A stretch of 64,000 bases of DNA from Neophaeococcomyces mojaviensis. Its lineage: Eukaryota > Ascomycota > Eurotiomycetes > Chaetothyriales. Numbering within the stretch: position 1 is the stretch's first letter; every line of letters begins with the position of its first letter. Of this stretch, positions 23,771 through 34,129 are shown piece after piece. The position numbers and the translations under genes are program-made. The DNA lies in the NCBI GenBank assembly GCA_030247915.1, contig JAPDRQ010000075.1, forward strand, positions 1 through 64,000. The letters run 5' to 3'. The notes under the pieces are model-generated. The model worked only from the letters and a program-made list of their open reading frames with translations, had not been told where the DNA came from and did not search any database.

Positions 23771-25243
23771 ATGGTGACATTCCTCATAACGAACTTTACC
23801 GACGGCATTCGAGAGAAGGAGTTAAAGAGCTCTGCTGCTAGAGCACATTCTGCACGGATAAGCCACCAACGAAAACGTATACAGAATGCGAAAAATGAGA
23901 AGCAGCACTATGCTGCGCATCTTGCACAGTTAGGGCCTTTACTTCCATTGCATCGATCAAATACCTTCGATGGAGAGATTTCAGAGCAGACCATCAGCGA
24001 GGCCGACATAACTCAATGTCTCCTTGTGAAGTCTTTGTTGCAGTCTCACGTTTATTCCGACGGTCTAAGAACAGATTCATTCAATGTAATGCCGGGGGGA
24101 AAGAAACACTGGCCGATCATTGACCATTGGACACAAATAACGATTCCGTCTAATCAGCTTGTTCATGAAGTTGTGGGCGTCGCTAACGTCTATACCAACT
24201 ACTTCCTCGACCTCCTGCAACATGAGTTGCTTTTCGATGCTGCTATGGCAATGATAATTCCGACCCTTCCTCGTGGTCGGCACAAAGATTTCTCCGATTC
24301 TGAAATGTTGCAGTACAGAGGCAAGGCCTTGAACAAGCTAATGAAGACGATAAGTAGCACAGATTCGACTGAGGCAGTTGCGACAGACGTAGTATTGATT
24401 GTACTCGCCTACTTGTGTACTCTCGAGCGCAGGCTTGGCGATATGAAAGCATTCGATCTGCATGCAAAGACTTTGCAAAGACTGGTTGCTGCCCGCGGTG
24501 GACTCGATGTGTTAGGCCATGGTGGCCTGGTCAAGGCGAGGTTATTGCAGTGGGACACTTGTTGGGGCTTCACGACGACAAAGAGCTTATTCCCAGAAGC
24601 ACGCCATCCTTACAAACCCATTTATCCAGCTCCTTCATGCGTCGTTGCATCTGACATGTACATGGCCCTGCCCATGGGATTTGTCAGGCTCGCTGCAGAG
24701 GGCAGTTTGCCGTTCGATGTTCTCGAACTCCTAGTCAAAGTCAACAGGAAATGGAAATCGCAACAGAAGACTTCTTGCATCACTGGAGTACGGAATTTGC
24801 CTGCGCATCAGCCGTATAGCGATTTCCGTGATGCGATTCCTTGTCTTGGTGCACCAGACACTGACAAGCCTTGTTTCGAGAAGCTCGTCTGCATAGCAGT
24901 CCTCCTGTTTTGCAGCAACGGCTTCTCCTCCGACAGAAGTCTCACCAACTTGGCGAGCTGCTGTAGAACCAAACTTTCTGCCGATCTACCTCGTCTGACA
25001 CTGGACAATCTGAGTGAAGCGAAAAGAGCATGTGTATTCTGGATCACAATTGTTGGCATCGACGCATGGAAGGCGCCAGTTATCCCGATGGCATTGCTCC
25101 CTGCTGGCAAACGGATGTTGACTGACCTCAAGCTGACAATGCGATCGAAGCCATGTATCATCGCACAACAGCGGGTTTTGCAGAGTTTCTTCCACAATAC
25201 GTGCTTGCTGGAAGTCCTTGATGATTTGGCTCGAGTTGACTAA
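23771..25243 (+). CDS. fungal transcription-factor-like protein without a zinc cluster
   Basis: A 490-residue protein. It opens with the pattern MVTFLITNFTDG...SAARAHSARISHQRKR, the short N-terminal signature common to fungal proteins that have a transcription-factor-type middle-homology region but no Zn2Cys6 cluster. The rest is helical and motif-poor. The frame is open further upstream (ATG at 23732; earlier only a GTG), but 23771 matches the usual family start. As the gene next to an exporter and a polyketide synthase, it may regulate the cluster, though proteins of this type are often uncharacterised and may not bind DNA. No intron is needed. Confidence 0.65.
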   Translation: MVTFLITNFTDGIREKELKSSAARAHSARISHQRKRIQNAKNEKQHYAAHLAQLGPLLPLHRSNTFDGEISEQTISEADITQCLLVKSLLQSHVYSDGLRTDSFNVMPGGKKHWPIIDHWTQITIPSNQLVHEVVGVANVYTNYFLDLLQHELLFDAAMAMIIPTLPRGRHKDFSDSEMLQYRGKALNKLMKTISSTDSTEAVATDVVLIVLAYLCTLERRLGDMKAFDLHAKTLQRLVAARGGLDVLGHGGLVKARLLQWDTCWGFTTTKSLFPEARHPYKPIYPAPSCVVASDMYMALPMGFVRLAAEGSLPFDVLELLVKVNRKWKSQQKTSCITGVRNLPAHQPYSDFRDAIPCLGAPDTDKPCFEKLVCIAVLLFCSNGFSSDRSLTNLASCCRTKLSADLPRLTLDNLSEAKRACVFWITIVGIDAWKAPVIPMALLPAGKRMLTDLKLTMRSKPCIIAQQRVLQSFFHNTCLLEVLDDLARVD

Positions 25244-25889
25244 CGCAGCGAAGGGGTGTTGTCAGAATCATTGTCACCTGCATCAAATCCCATAGATGCC
25301 GTAACATAAACAGCCATCGACAGACTAGCACGACCTAAGGCTCACCATGCTCATACAGACTCTGTCTGTCCATCCGAATCAAGGCAAATCTGCGTCAGGC
25401 CACGGCATCGTGTGCAGAAAAATATCAATTCCCAATTTAACATGTCCAGAAGTAGATGAAGAGCTGGGAAGCTTCGAGCAAGAAAAGTTCACGAATCCTG
25501 TACCAGTATGTTGGTGAGAGGAGAAAGGACATCGACAAAGTGAGCAGTCTAGGGACGTGGTACCTTATGTGACCTATACGTGAGTCAAGCGCGCAAAGCG
25601 GTCGAGTTTTCACTGTGCAGATAAGGACGGCAAACCTGAGGTTCACGACCTTTGAGACGTCTCTTAATATCTGTTCCGTCGACAAGGCTTCCATTACGAC
25701 CATATTTAACATGTATCGTCTCCGAGTTCTACAAGCAAAATCTATCAGCGAGCATATCCATCTGGTGCTCACGAAGATGTGCTTGGGCTGGGAAATAAAG
25801 GAATGAATCCAGATTCCAGTTTCTACAAGGATATACATCTTCCACAAGAACTTTAATATCCTTCTATTAACGTTTCCTCAAGCACCATG
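25244..25889. other. intergenic between convergent genes
   Basis: 3' regions of the transcription-factor-like gene (+) and the MFS transporter (-). The frame at 25437-25847 (minus) is hydrophobic/aromatic by AT-richness and shows no family resemblance. Confidence 0.4.
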
Positions 25890-27816
25890 TTAACCTTTCC
25901 CGTTCTCCTCAACCTTCCTTTTCGTCTTCGTACTCACCGTCCATCCCATCCCCAAACTCGTCAGAAAAGCTACTCCGGTCGCACCTGTGCCCAGCGCGAA
26001 CGTCCTCGCAATCGCCCATGCATACGCCTCCTCCACGTGGATCCATTCTACCTGAGGCGTTACGGACCTGTAACCGGTTGCACCGGCGTTCAGGATTGAT
26101 TGAGGGTCTACTGCTGGGGCATACTTGTGCAAGGCCGTTCGCAACAGGTTTTGTAGTGCTGCCTGGCCTAGGCCGAGGAAGATAGTGCCACCGAAGAACT
26201 GGGACCAGGATACGACGGCCGTGCCAACGGGGAGAAGCGCAGTTGTTAGTGAGCTTTGGACTACGAGGATAGGCTAAAAATGACAGGTTTCTATTAGTGA
26301 AGGTCCAGAAGACAGTGGTGGTAGCGGAGGAGGAGTGGGACAGGCTCTACATACAATCTGAATAGCGAGTCCACGACCCGCTCCGAGAAGGACTTGGTAC
26401 CCGATCCACTGAGCTGAAGGCGTGGTGGTGCTGAGTGTGGTGAGCAAGCCCGAGCCGATGGTGGCAAAGGCTGAGCCGAGGAGAGCAGATGGCATGAGGT
26501 AGCCGATCTTCGCAACTGTTTTTATGTGAATTGGTTAGAGATGAAGACAACGTGGAAGTGTTTGAAAAGGGGGAGAAAATACCGATAGCACCAGATATGG
26601 CAGCGAAAACAACCTGTCCAATCATGGTGGGGAGGATGCGGACTGCACTGGCCGTTGGACTGGCGTGCTGAACGACTTGAAAGAACAAGGGTAGATAGTA
26701 TCCGAGCATGATGATTCCGCCTCCCTGGAAAGCGGAGGTGAGCACAGCTGTCCATATCACTCGTCGGCTGATCATGTCGACGGGGATCATGGCATCTTCA
26801 CTTGCACGATACTCCCAGTACCCGAAGACGGCAAATGCTCCGCCAGAGCCACATAGTAGGCCGATGATTGTGGCGGAAGACCACGTGTAGTGTACACCAC
26901 CCCATTCCATTGCTAACAGCACCATTATGCAGGCTGGAGCAAATAGGCAGAAGCCAAGGAGGTCGAATTTACGGATTATGAAATGGGCGTTCCTTTGCAT
27001 AGGTTGCCGCTTCTGGCCGGGAAGGTGAATGAAAGCCAGACAAAGACAAGTTGCTGCGCCGACAGGCAGATTGAGATAGAAACACCAACGCCAACTGGCG
27101 TGTTCAGTTAGAGCGCCGCCAATTAGTGGACCGATCAGTTGACCGGTGCCGAAGAATGCCATAATGATACCCATCAGCATTGGACGCTGCTTCTCCGATG
27201 TTGCGACGCCGACGATGGTCAGACAGCCGTTCATGAGGCCAGCCCCGCCTAAGCCTGAGACTGCACGGCCAATCACGAGCATCTTGGAGGATGTGGCGGC
27301 ACCGGCGATCACAGACCCAAGTTCGAAGAGCCCGAGGAAGGAAAAGAAGGCATGTTTGAGCAAGAAATAAGTGTAGAATTTTCCGGTAAGTGGTTGGAGG
27401 GCAGCGCAAGTGAGGAGATATGCTGAACCGTACCAGCCGATGTCTGCAAGGGTGTCAAATTCGTCCGTTATACGCGGTATTGCTGTAGAGACGATGGACA
27501 TGTCCAAGGCCATTAAGAGGCAGGCAAGTAGCAGTGCTATCATGACGACCACGAGTGCCTGTGGTTGAAGGTACTGTAGCTCGTCTGTTGTTTTCACAGT
27601 GTTGTTTCCTTTCTCACTCAGGCAAGTGGTGGATGCACAAGTTTTCTCATCACTTTTAGATGCCATTTCATTTGGTTGCTCTCCATCTCGAACTGCTGAA
27701 AATGTGCTGTCGTCTGGTGTCAGGGCTGCAGATGCGGTTTGGTTAGTAACGGTAACAGAGGAAGGTTCATCCTTCTTCGACTTTAGGCGTTGGAGCCATG
27801 ACTGATGCAGCACCAT
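25890..27816 (-). CDS. MFS drug:H+ antiporter, DHA2 (14-TM) type
   Basis: Plasma-membrane proton antiporter of 592 residues; likely exporter of the cluster product. Exons (minus): 27816-26583, 26515-26355, 26273-25890; introns are 67 and 80 nt, and the frame closes. A cytosolic N-terminus of about 95 Ser/Thr/Lys-rich residues is followed by the first helix (LVVVMIALLLACLLMALDMS). Family motifs are IVSTAIPRITDEF, IGRAVSGLGGAGLMNG, and GPLIGGALTEHASWRWCFYL with NLPVG. Such motifs mark the DHA2/aflatoxin-efflux-type exporters. The last exon ends after a large loop and a final helix with KTKRKVEENGKG. The gene converges with the TF-like gene and diverges from the enoyl reductase. Confidence 0.9.
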
Positions 27817-29863
27817 TGCTCAATAGATTGTGGTAGTGCTAATGGTGTTCCAAGAAGGAATGACCACTTTGACTCTATCATAAGCAGCACTGGTTGTGCA
27901 GACAGCGTTCAAGTATGAAGCAGGTTAGGGTGGGAATTGAAAAGCTACCTTGGAGCCGCAAGATTGCTTCTGAACTACACTGCCATTTGTAAAAGATGTC
28001 GATACGCAGTCACCTGTCAATGTGACATGCACTGTTTCGCACAAGGTTGGTGAGTGCAGTGAGATCCGGATCTCGACTCTGTTGCCGATCTTTACCATTT
28101 TTGGTGATGCACTATATATTAGCGTCACAATATCTTCATAGTATTGGTCACAGAAGTCATGTCGTACAGAAATGTATCCATAAGTGGCTGTACAGCCAAG
28201 AGGCTCATGTACTAGCTTCGAAACGAAATTATGTAGTCATTTGATTGATTTGTATCTGACCAAAAGTAGACTAGGATGCGCAGCCTAGAAGTCACCTTTC
28301 GAAGCTTATGATTATGAACAGTGCTTGGGTGCTGAAGAGAAATCTCAAAGATGAAACTCTAACTTACTTGAACCCTAGAGCGAGGTATTCGGCTAGTCAT
28401 TTCAGCCCATCTCACCAGCCGACGAAAGCTAGTGGTAAGCAACCTTAGCAAACGCAATGACCTTTTGGCACACATTCGTATTTGCGTCGTAGGAAACGCT
28501 GGCTGTATGAACAGCTATAAAACTATGTAGTGTACGCAAGCAGCGCACCTACTGATTCAAGTCCTTAGACTAATAGTCCGTTCCATCCTCCTGTTGTGGG
28601 GTAATATCTCCATATTTCTGCATGAGCCTTGAGTACAAAATACAGTTTCTGCCATTGACCTTACATTTACAATATTTTCCTTTGCACAAGCATTATCGAA
28701 CCATGTATCCTGTATTCCGCCTTCAACCCCCTGGGCACTAGTCCGGCAGTCGACCCGTGTCGCTCAGGTTCGTTTGTTCACATAGAGTAATGTAAAGACA
28801 TCTCATAGTGTTCGAAATGGAATATAAATTCAGAGCCCAGTAAACAGCCACCTGATTGCTCTGTCAAGTCTCATGCAGATGTTATTCGCATCTCGCATCT
28901 TCAACGCCAGATAGCCAGTGAATCCGAGTGATGAGATCTTACTACATGTCAGTGAATGCAACGTCAGATCTATCGAAACTCCTAGTCCGTTGCATGACAC
29001 CCATAAACCTTGTTGCTGGTTTCTATGGTTGATCACAATCGTGCCTGTAGAACACTTCATGCAGAAATCCTGAACAGGACCAGGATCGCAGTTCTGAGTA
29101 TCCAAATTTTTCCCGCAAATCTAACCTTGTTTTCAATGGTACGTGTTTAGGACCGAAGACATTGATAATCTAGTCGTTGTTTGCAATGATGCTGGGATTA
29201 CTTAGCGCCAGTCTTGGCCCGTTCGTTCTCTCGTCAGTTTCCGCTACGGCAGCGATTGCGCAACGAGCCTAGTCTGCTGGGCAGACAGACTAATTTTAAC
29301 GAAGGTACCAACCACACTGGACCCTGCTTGATGAACTGAAGTTCACCCATAACTTTAGGTTCTTTTTCATCACCACAAATACTTCTGTCAAACCTTATCC
29401 TGCGATGCCAGTCAACTTGTCCAATTCTAAGCTCGCTACTGCCGGACCCTTTAGGTCTATGCAAAGTGTACCGTGTCCGCCATGTCGGCAATTGCAATCC
29501 GCTTTCAGCTACATACATTCAGCATTTCACATTTTCTTACTACTGTGTTATCAATTGTAACATACGTGTCACAAAATGCGAAGAATCGAAACGTGCTTTG
29601 CTCCATAAGCAAGTCCACGCGGCGAAGCAGTAATGAAACACCTTGCAACTGCATAAGCTAGAGGATAGTCTAGTCTTCCATCCATGTGTTACAGGGCATT
29701 TTTCCAAGTGACTAGTAATAGTTTGTACATGTGTTAGGCTCCTTCATCTGTTTCTCAAATCTTTCATGGCAATTATATCGTAGCTTGGTCCATGAGACCA
29801 TTTTGAGACGGATTTCACAACCTACGCTATAAGCACTTGAACTTCCACCTTCTAGCATATATC
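27817..29863. promoter_or_regulatory. 2-kb divergent intergenic region, MFS transporter (-) / enoyl reductase (+)
   Basis: It contains the promoters of both cluster genes. The many short frames (27925-28128, 28047-28244, 28830-29105, 29234-29518) have no recognisable motif. I saw no tandem repeat or clear palindromic operator by eye. Confidence 0.4.
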
Positions 29864-30981
29864 ATGAAGGCCCTCAAGATTGTGGAGACAAAGAACATCC
29901 AGGTGATCGAGGATTTGCCCATACCGAATTTGCGGCCTGGATACCTCTTGGTGCGCGTTGTTTGTGCAGCTTTAAATCCTTGTGATGCAAAGAACGTCTT
30001 CTGTGAAAACTCAGCTGGAGTGCATTTCGGGACTGACTATTCTGGTATCGTCGAAAAGACTGGACATGGCTATTCCAAAGAGTGGCGAAAAGGCGATAGA
30101 ATATTTGGTGTAATAATGGGAGCGAATCCTCTGCAGCCAACAGATGGAGCTTTTGCCGAATATGCCGTTGTGAAAGCGGACGTGCAATACCGTATGCCAG
30201 ACTATATGACCTTTGAAGTGGCTGCGTCGTTGGGTGTGGGCTTAGGAACTTCTGCACTGGGCATTTGCTATAAGTTGAACCTCAAGATTGAACCTGATAG
30301 TGAAGATGACACTAAGATGGGAGAAGGCCGGCATGTTTTGATATACGGGGGAAGTACTGCGACAGGCACTATCAGCACTCAGCTTGTTCGTCTGTAAGTC
30401 TACATTGTAAACACCTTTTCAGTGTACCCATTGGTTTAATAACATTCAATAGGGCTGGGTACATCCCGCTTACTACTTGTTCGCCCAAAAACTTCGATTT
30501 GGTACAGTCTTATGGTGCAGAAGCAGCTTTTGATTACCACGACTCTCGATGTGCTCAGAAAGTTTCCAGCTTCGCAGGTGTTAGCATCAATCGTGCTTTC
30601 GACACAATTTCTGACAGCCAATCTGCAAGAATCTGCGCGGACATCCTTTCCAACAACCCAGCTTCGGCATATTGCTCAACGCTACCTCTATCAGAACCAT
30701 TTCGGAAGAAGTTGGTTGTACCGAAAAAATTATTGCTCTGGAGTGGATTCGGAGAGCCTGTTTGTTTTATGGGATACACGTTGCCAGTTGTGAAGGAAGA
30801 TTTTGTCTTTATGAAAGAATGGACAGAGTTAGCTGAATCTTTACTGGAGGAGAAGGAGCTGACCCACCATCCAATCCGGATGATGGAAGGTGGCCTGGAT
30901 GGTATATGGAAAGGATTGCAGATGATTCACAACAATCAAGTCTCTGGAGAAAAGCTTGTCTACACACTTAGCTCTCCATAG
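29864..30981 (+). CDS. trans-acting enoyl reductase (LovC-like, medium-chain dehydrogenase fold)
   Basis: Stand-alone NADPH enoyl reductase of 352 residues, the type that works in trans with an HR-PKS and reduces enoyl intermediates on the ACP. Exons 29864-30393 and 30453-30981 with a 59-nt intron (GTAAGT...AATAG). Visible motifs are the N-terminal GroES-like part (AALNPCDAKN, FGTDYSGIVEKTGHG, KGDRIFG), the nucleotide-binding stretch VLIYGGSTATGTISTQLVRL, and the fungal trans-ER pattern TTCSPKNFDLVQSYGAEAAF spanning the start of exon 2. Like LovC it lacks the zinc ligands of alcohol dehydrogenases. It ends 68 bp from the convergent hydrolase. It is notable beside a PKS that itself has an ER domain. 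Confidence 0.9.
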
Positions 30982-31049
30982 GATAGGATGGTAGTTCTAA
31001 TTCCTATACTGGCTAGAACCACCAGATCTCAACAATCTACCAAAAGGCT

Positions 31050-32016
31050 TCAGGCAAGCTGCTGAGACCTTGCGACTGTCTTCTCAACCAAGTCCTTGAT
31101 TCTTAAGAGGTCGACCTTGTTCTTTGGCATCTCATGACCTCCCTTATGCTCATAGATCAGACGACTTTTCGCATCACACAGTTCCGCCATGCGCTTCGCT
31201 CCTTCATACACTTCATCCACCTTTCCAAATACATGCAGTGTGGGGATATTCAGGCGAGTCAGCACCACCTCCGGATGGTAGACCCTAGTGTAATAGTTTT
31301 GGCGGTCGAATGCTTTTCCAGCAGCAAGCCATGCTGGCATGAGCGAATATAGCGCTGGATTGATACCTGTGCGGTCTGACGGATCAGGTCTGTCATCTGG
31401 ATGTTCTGCGGCCCATGAATTGAATCGTTTGATATCTTCAAGGTCTGGTGAAACCAACTTATGTGAAAGCACCCAGTCTGTCACTTCGACACCTTCTTCT
31501 TCGTCGCCCGACCAGGGGAGATTTCCACTACAGAGAATCATGAATCGAAATAATGGCGGTTCAAATGGGAGATACTTTTGACGCTTAAGCATCAAGGACA
31601 AAGGAACATATCCCCCCTATTTAGTTTGCCTTTTAGCCTTCATCTACCAGAGGATATTGTTAGAGGCATATTCGAACTCACCATGCTGAAGCCTAGAAGG
31701 CCGTCAAAAGGACCTTCTTCCTCGATGAGGTTCAAAAGCCATTCATGTACCTCCTTAACCCGACGTACATTAGGTACGGCGAAGAAAGTAAAATACGGAC
31801 CAGGATAAAGGCCTCTAACGCTTGGCAGAGCATCACATTCGAGGTCGGCATCATGGAAGACCCATTCCCAAGAGCTCGGAAGGAGAGATCTCAAGGCAAA
31901 TTCACGAAGTAAGCGATGATGCATGGACATTAGAATGAAGGGGCATTCTTACTTGTTTGCGACTCAAAAATCTCTGCGCTGGTGCCAACACCATGGATGC
32001 ATAATATCCGAACCAT
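31050..32016 (-). CDS. FSH1/LovG-type serine hydrolase with an anomalous first intron
   Basis: Alpha/beta hydrolase of the FSH1 family, which includes LovG, the enzyme that releases products from HR-PKSs lacking a thioesterase. Exon 1 (32016-31953) encodes MVRILCIHGVGTSAEIFESQ. The second intron is normal (31681-31617, GTGAGT...AATAG) and joins GFSM to GG, giving the nucleophile motif GFSMG. Exon 3 (31616-31050) carries LHVFGKVDEV and the His of EHKGGHEMP. The first intron has a good donor (GTAAGA at 31952) and a branch-like CTAAT, but no AG acceptor that keeps frame. Frame is kept only by an AC end at 31909 (44-nt GT-AC intron, about 285 residues) or by a GTCGCA donor inside exon 1 that deletes about seven residues. 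It may be a broken gene. Confidence 0.75.
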
Positions 32017-34129
32017 AATTTTTGAATTGTCAGTGTAGATGCTGTAGCATAGGCATAAACTGGCTCGATCAACAGAAAAGAGTAGGATAAGAAACTAAAG
32101 TGTCAGATTGTGTATTGAGATAGCTCAGCCCTTCTGAGCTTGCACCGATGCCAGGCATTGATGAAGATGCTCCTGGACGAGTGGCAGTTCTAACCGAATC
32201 AATATTACATTCTGATGAAAATGTATCGTTGATGTTGTTACACAAAGTCGACGTTTGATACTTCGCCCCATGCTTCCCCCTTGTGTGACCATATGTGGGA
32301 CCATGAATCTCGTAGTGCCTTGTCTTCATGATGCAAAAGAGTGGGAAACCCTCTCTGTTGGAGTGCTCGAGTTGCAAAATTTGCTACGTGGTTAACGGGC
32401 AGAGGTCTCAATGAAGGGTTTAACCCCCTGTGGAGTCTTTCCCTGCTTTCACTTAGAGCGGTTCAATCTGCCAGACATCGCCTTGCTTGAGCCGCAGTGC
32501 CTTTTGCGTGTTGCCTAGCTCATTCTACAGATTCTGCTGTCATTCTGTAGGTTCCCAGTTCGTCCTGTATGCTCCCTAGTACATTCTGCACGTCAGTCTT
32601 GGAACTCATATCCGCACTTACAGGGTCATTTCTTGGCGCTAGGACTTTTTGCTTGGCTGCCTCGTTCACTTACCCTCTTCGGTCACAATAATTCGAGGGG
32701 TGCATGATATCTTAATTATGTGGTTTTCAGTGGCTAACTTTAAAAAGCCTCATCGCTTATAAGAACCAGCTTGATTGTTTTTCTAAGTCGAAGGATCAGA
32801 TAAGGTCAGGTCCAGCAGGAACTCTCGAGTTATCCCACGAATGCCAAGGTTAATAGCGTTCGAAACATGCTGATATCGTTTAGCGTATATTCTGAGTGCT
32901 GAACGCCCTCCAGAAACAGCTTGATTCGTACACCCATATCCTCACTCTGCTTCACGCTGAAGAGATTATGATATGAGTTGTAGAGGAGCTTAGCCTCATA
33001 TTTAGGTTCTGCCAAGAGATGTGCGTGACACTGTCAAAAAGTAAAAATACACAATTTGCTCAGAAATGGTGCAACGTTCCGTGCACATGCTTATCTACTG
33101 GGTCAGCCGAGCCCGGATGCTTGTATCTCGTAATAGAAGCTTGTCAGTTACGTGTCGTTTACACTCTTTACAACAGAATTGCTCAACACAATACCGGTAA
33201 GCTTTTATTTCGTTCTTAAATTATTCAACACAATACTCTACAACCATCACTATCGTCTTCGAAGGAGCCGAAAGAGAGTTTTGAATGTTTTGTGTAAAAC
33301 TGTTATAGCAGCGCAATACAAGGTCATTTGAACTTTTGCTTCTTCAGCATTAGACTGGCATCTTTGAAAACGGAAACAGTATACTTATTCGTACAGCCTT
33401 AACTCATCTCCACTGGCACAGGACTACACTTTACTCAAAGAACAAAGCAACTATCAGTAGCCAGTCATACAAGCAAACCAGAACCACTCAACCTCGAAGT
33501 GTGATGCTTTTAGTACGTGCTATTGGTTGTTCACTAAGCTTCTGATATGGTCTTTAAGTCTTACGAAGTTCAGTCTAGTTGTTGAGGCGGAACCACAAAA
33601 GCCCAGGGAGGATCAGGCCAACTTCCGTTTCCGGTCTGGTAATGCAGGTTACGGCGGAAATGAAGCTAGAATTGTGTTGCACGAGCTTTATGGCAGCTTC
33701 TCAAGGTATCAGACTGGACATGTTAGGAGAGGTTGCAGCTTCTATCAATGAACCATCACTAGCGCTGTACGACTCACTATGAACATTTCGCCTGCGAGAA
33801 CGATACAAGGGAGCCTGGTCATATTGGCCACTCCAGTAGCATTTTCAATGCGAGATTGATGCTTGCTGAATGCAGAGGCTACCTAGCGTATCTCTGGTCA
33901 TGTTATTGGGCATTTTTTCATACAACCTATACCAACGGCGAAAACGGGGCTAGCACATATTTCCAACATAAATAGGCCGCTGCCAAAGGACGAAGCTTCG
34001 TATCTCTAAGATTTTAACTAAACACAGAGAACTTCCTCAACGAAGCTTTCTTGTACTCAAGACGAACATCGATCAACTCTTGCTCTATTGAAGCCCCTTG
34101 TGCTTGAGCTCCCCAAAACTTAATCTAAT
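32017..34129. promoter_or_regulatory. 2.1-kb divergent region between FSH hydrolase (-) and PKS (+)
   Basis: Promoters of the hydrolase and the polyketide synthase lie here. A TATA-like CATAAATAGG at about 33967-33976 lies some 155 bp before the PKS ATG. Around 32500-32600 the sequence repeats ATTCTGCA/ATTCTGTAG-like words irregularly. The short frames at 32830-33015, 33019-33219 and 33527-33782 are not convincing genes. Confidence 0.4.
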
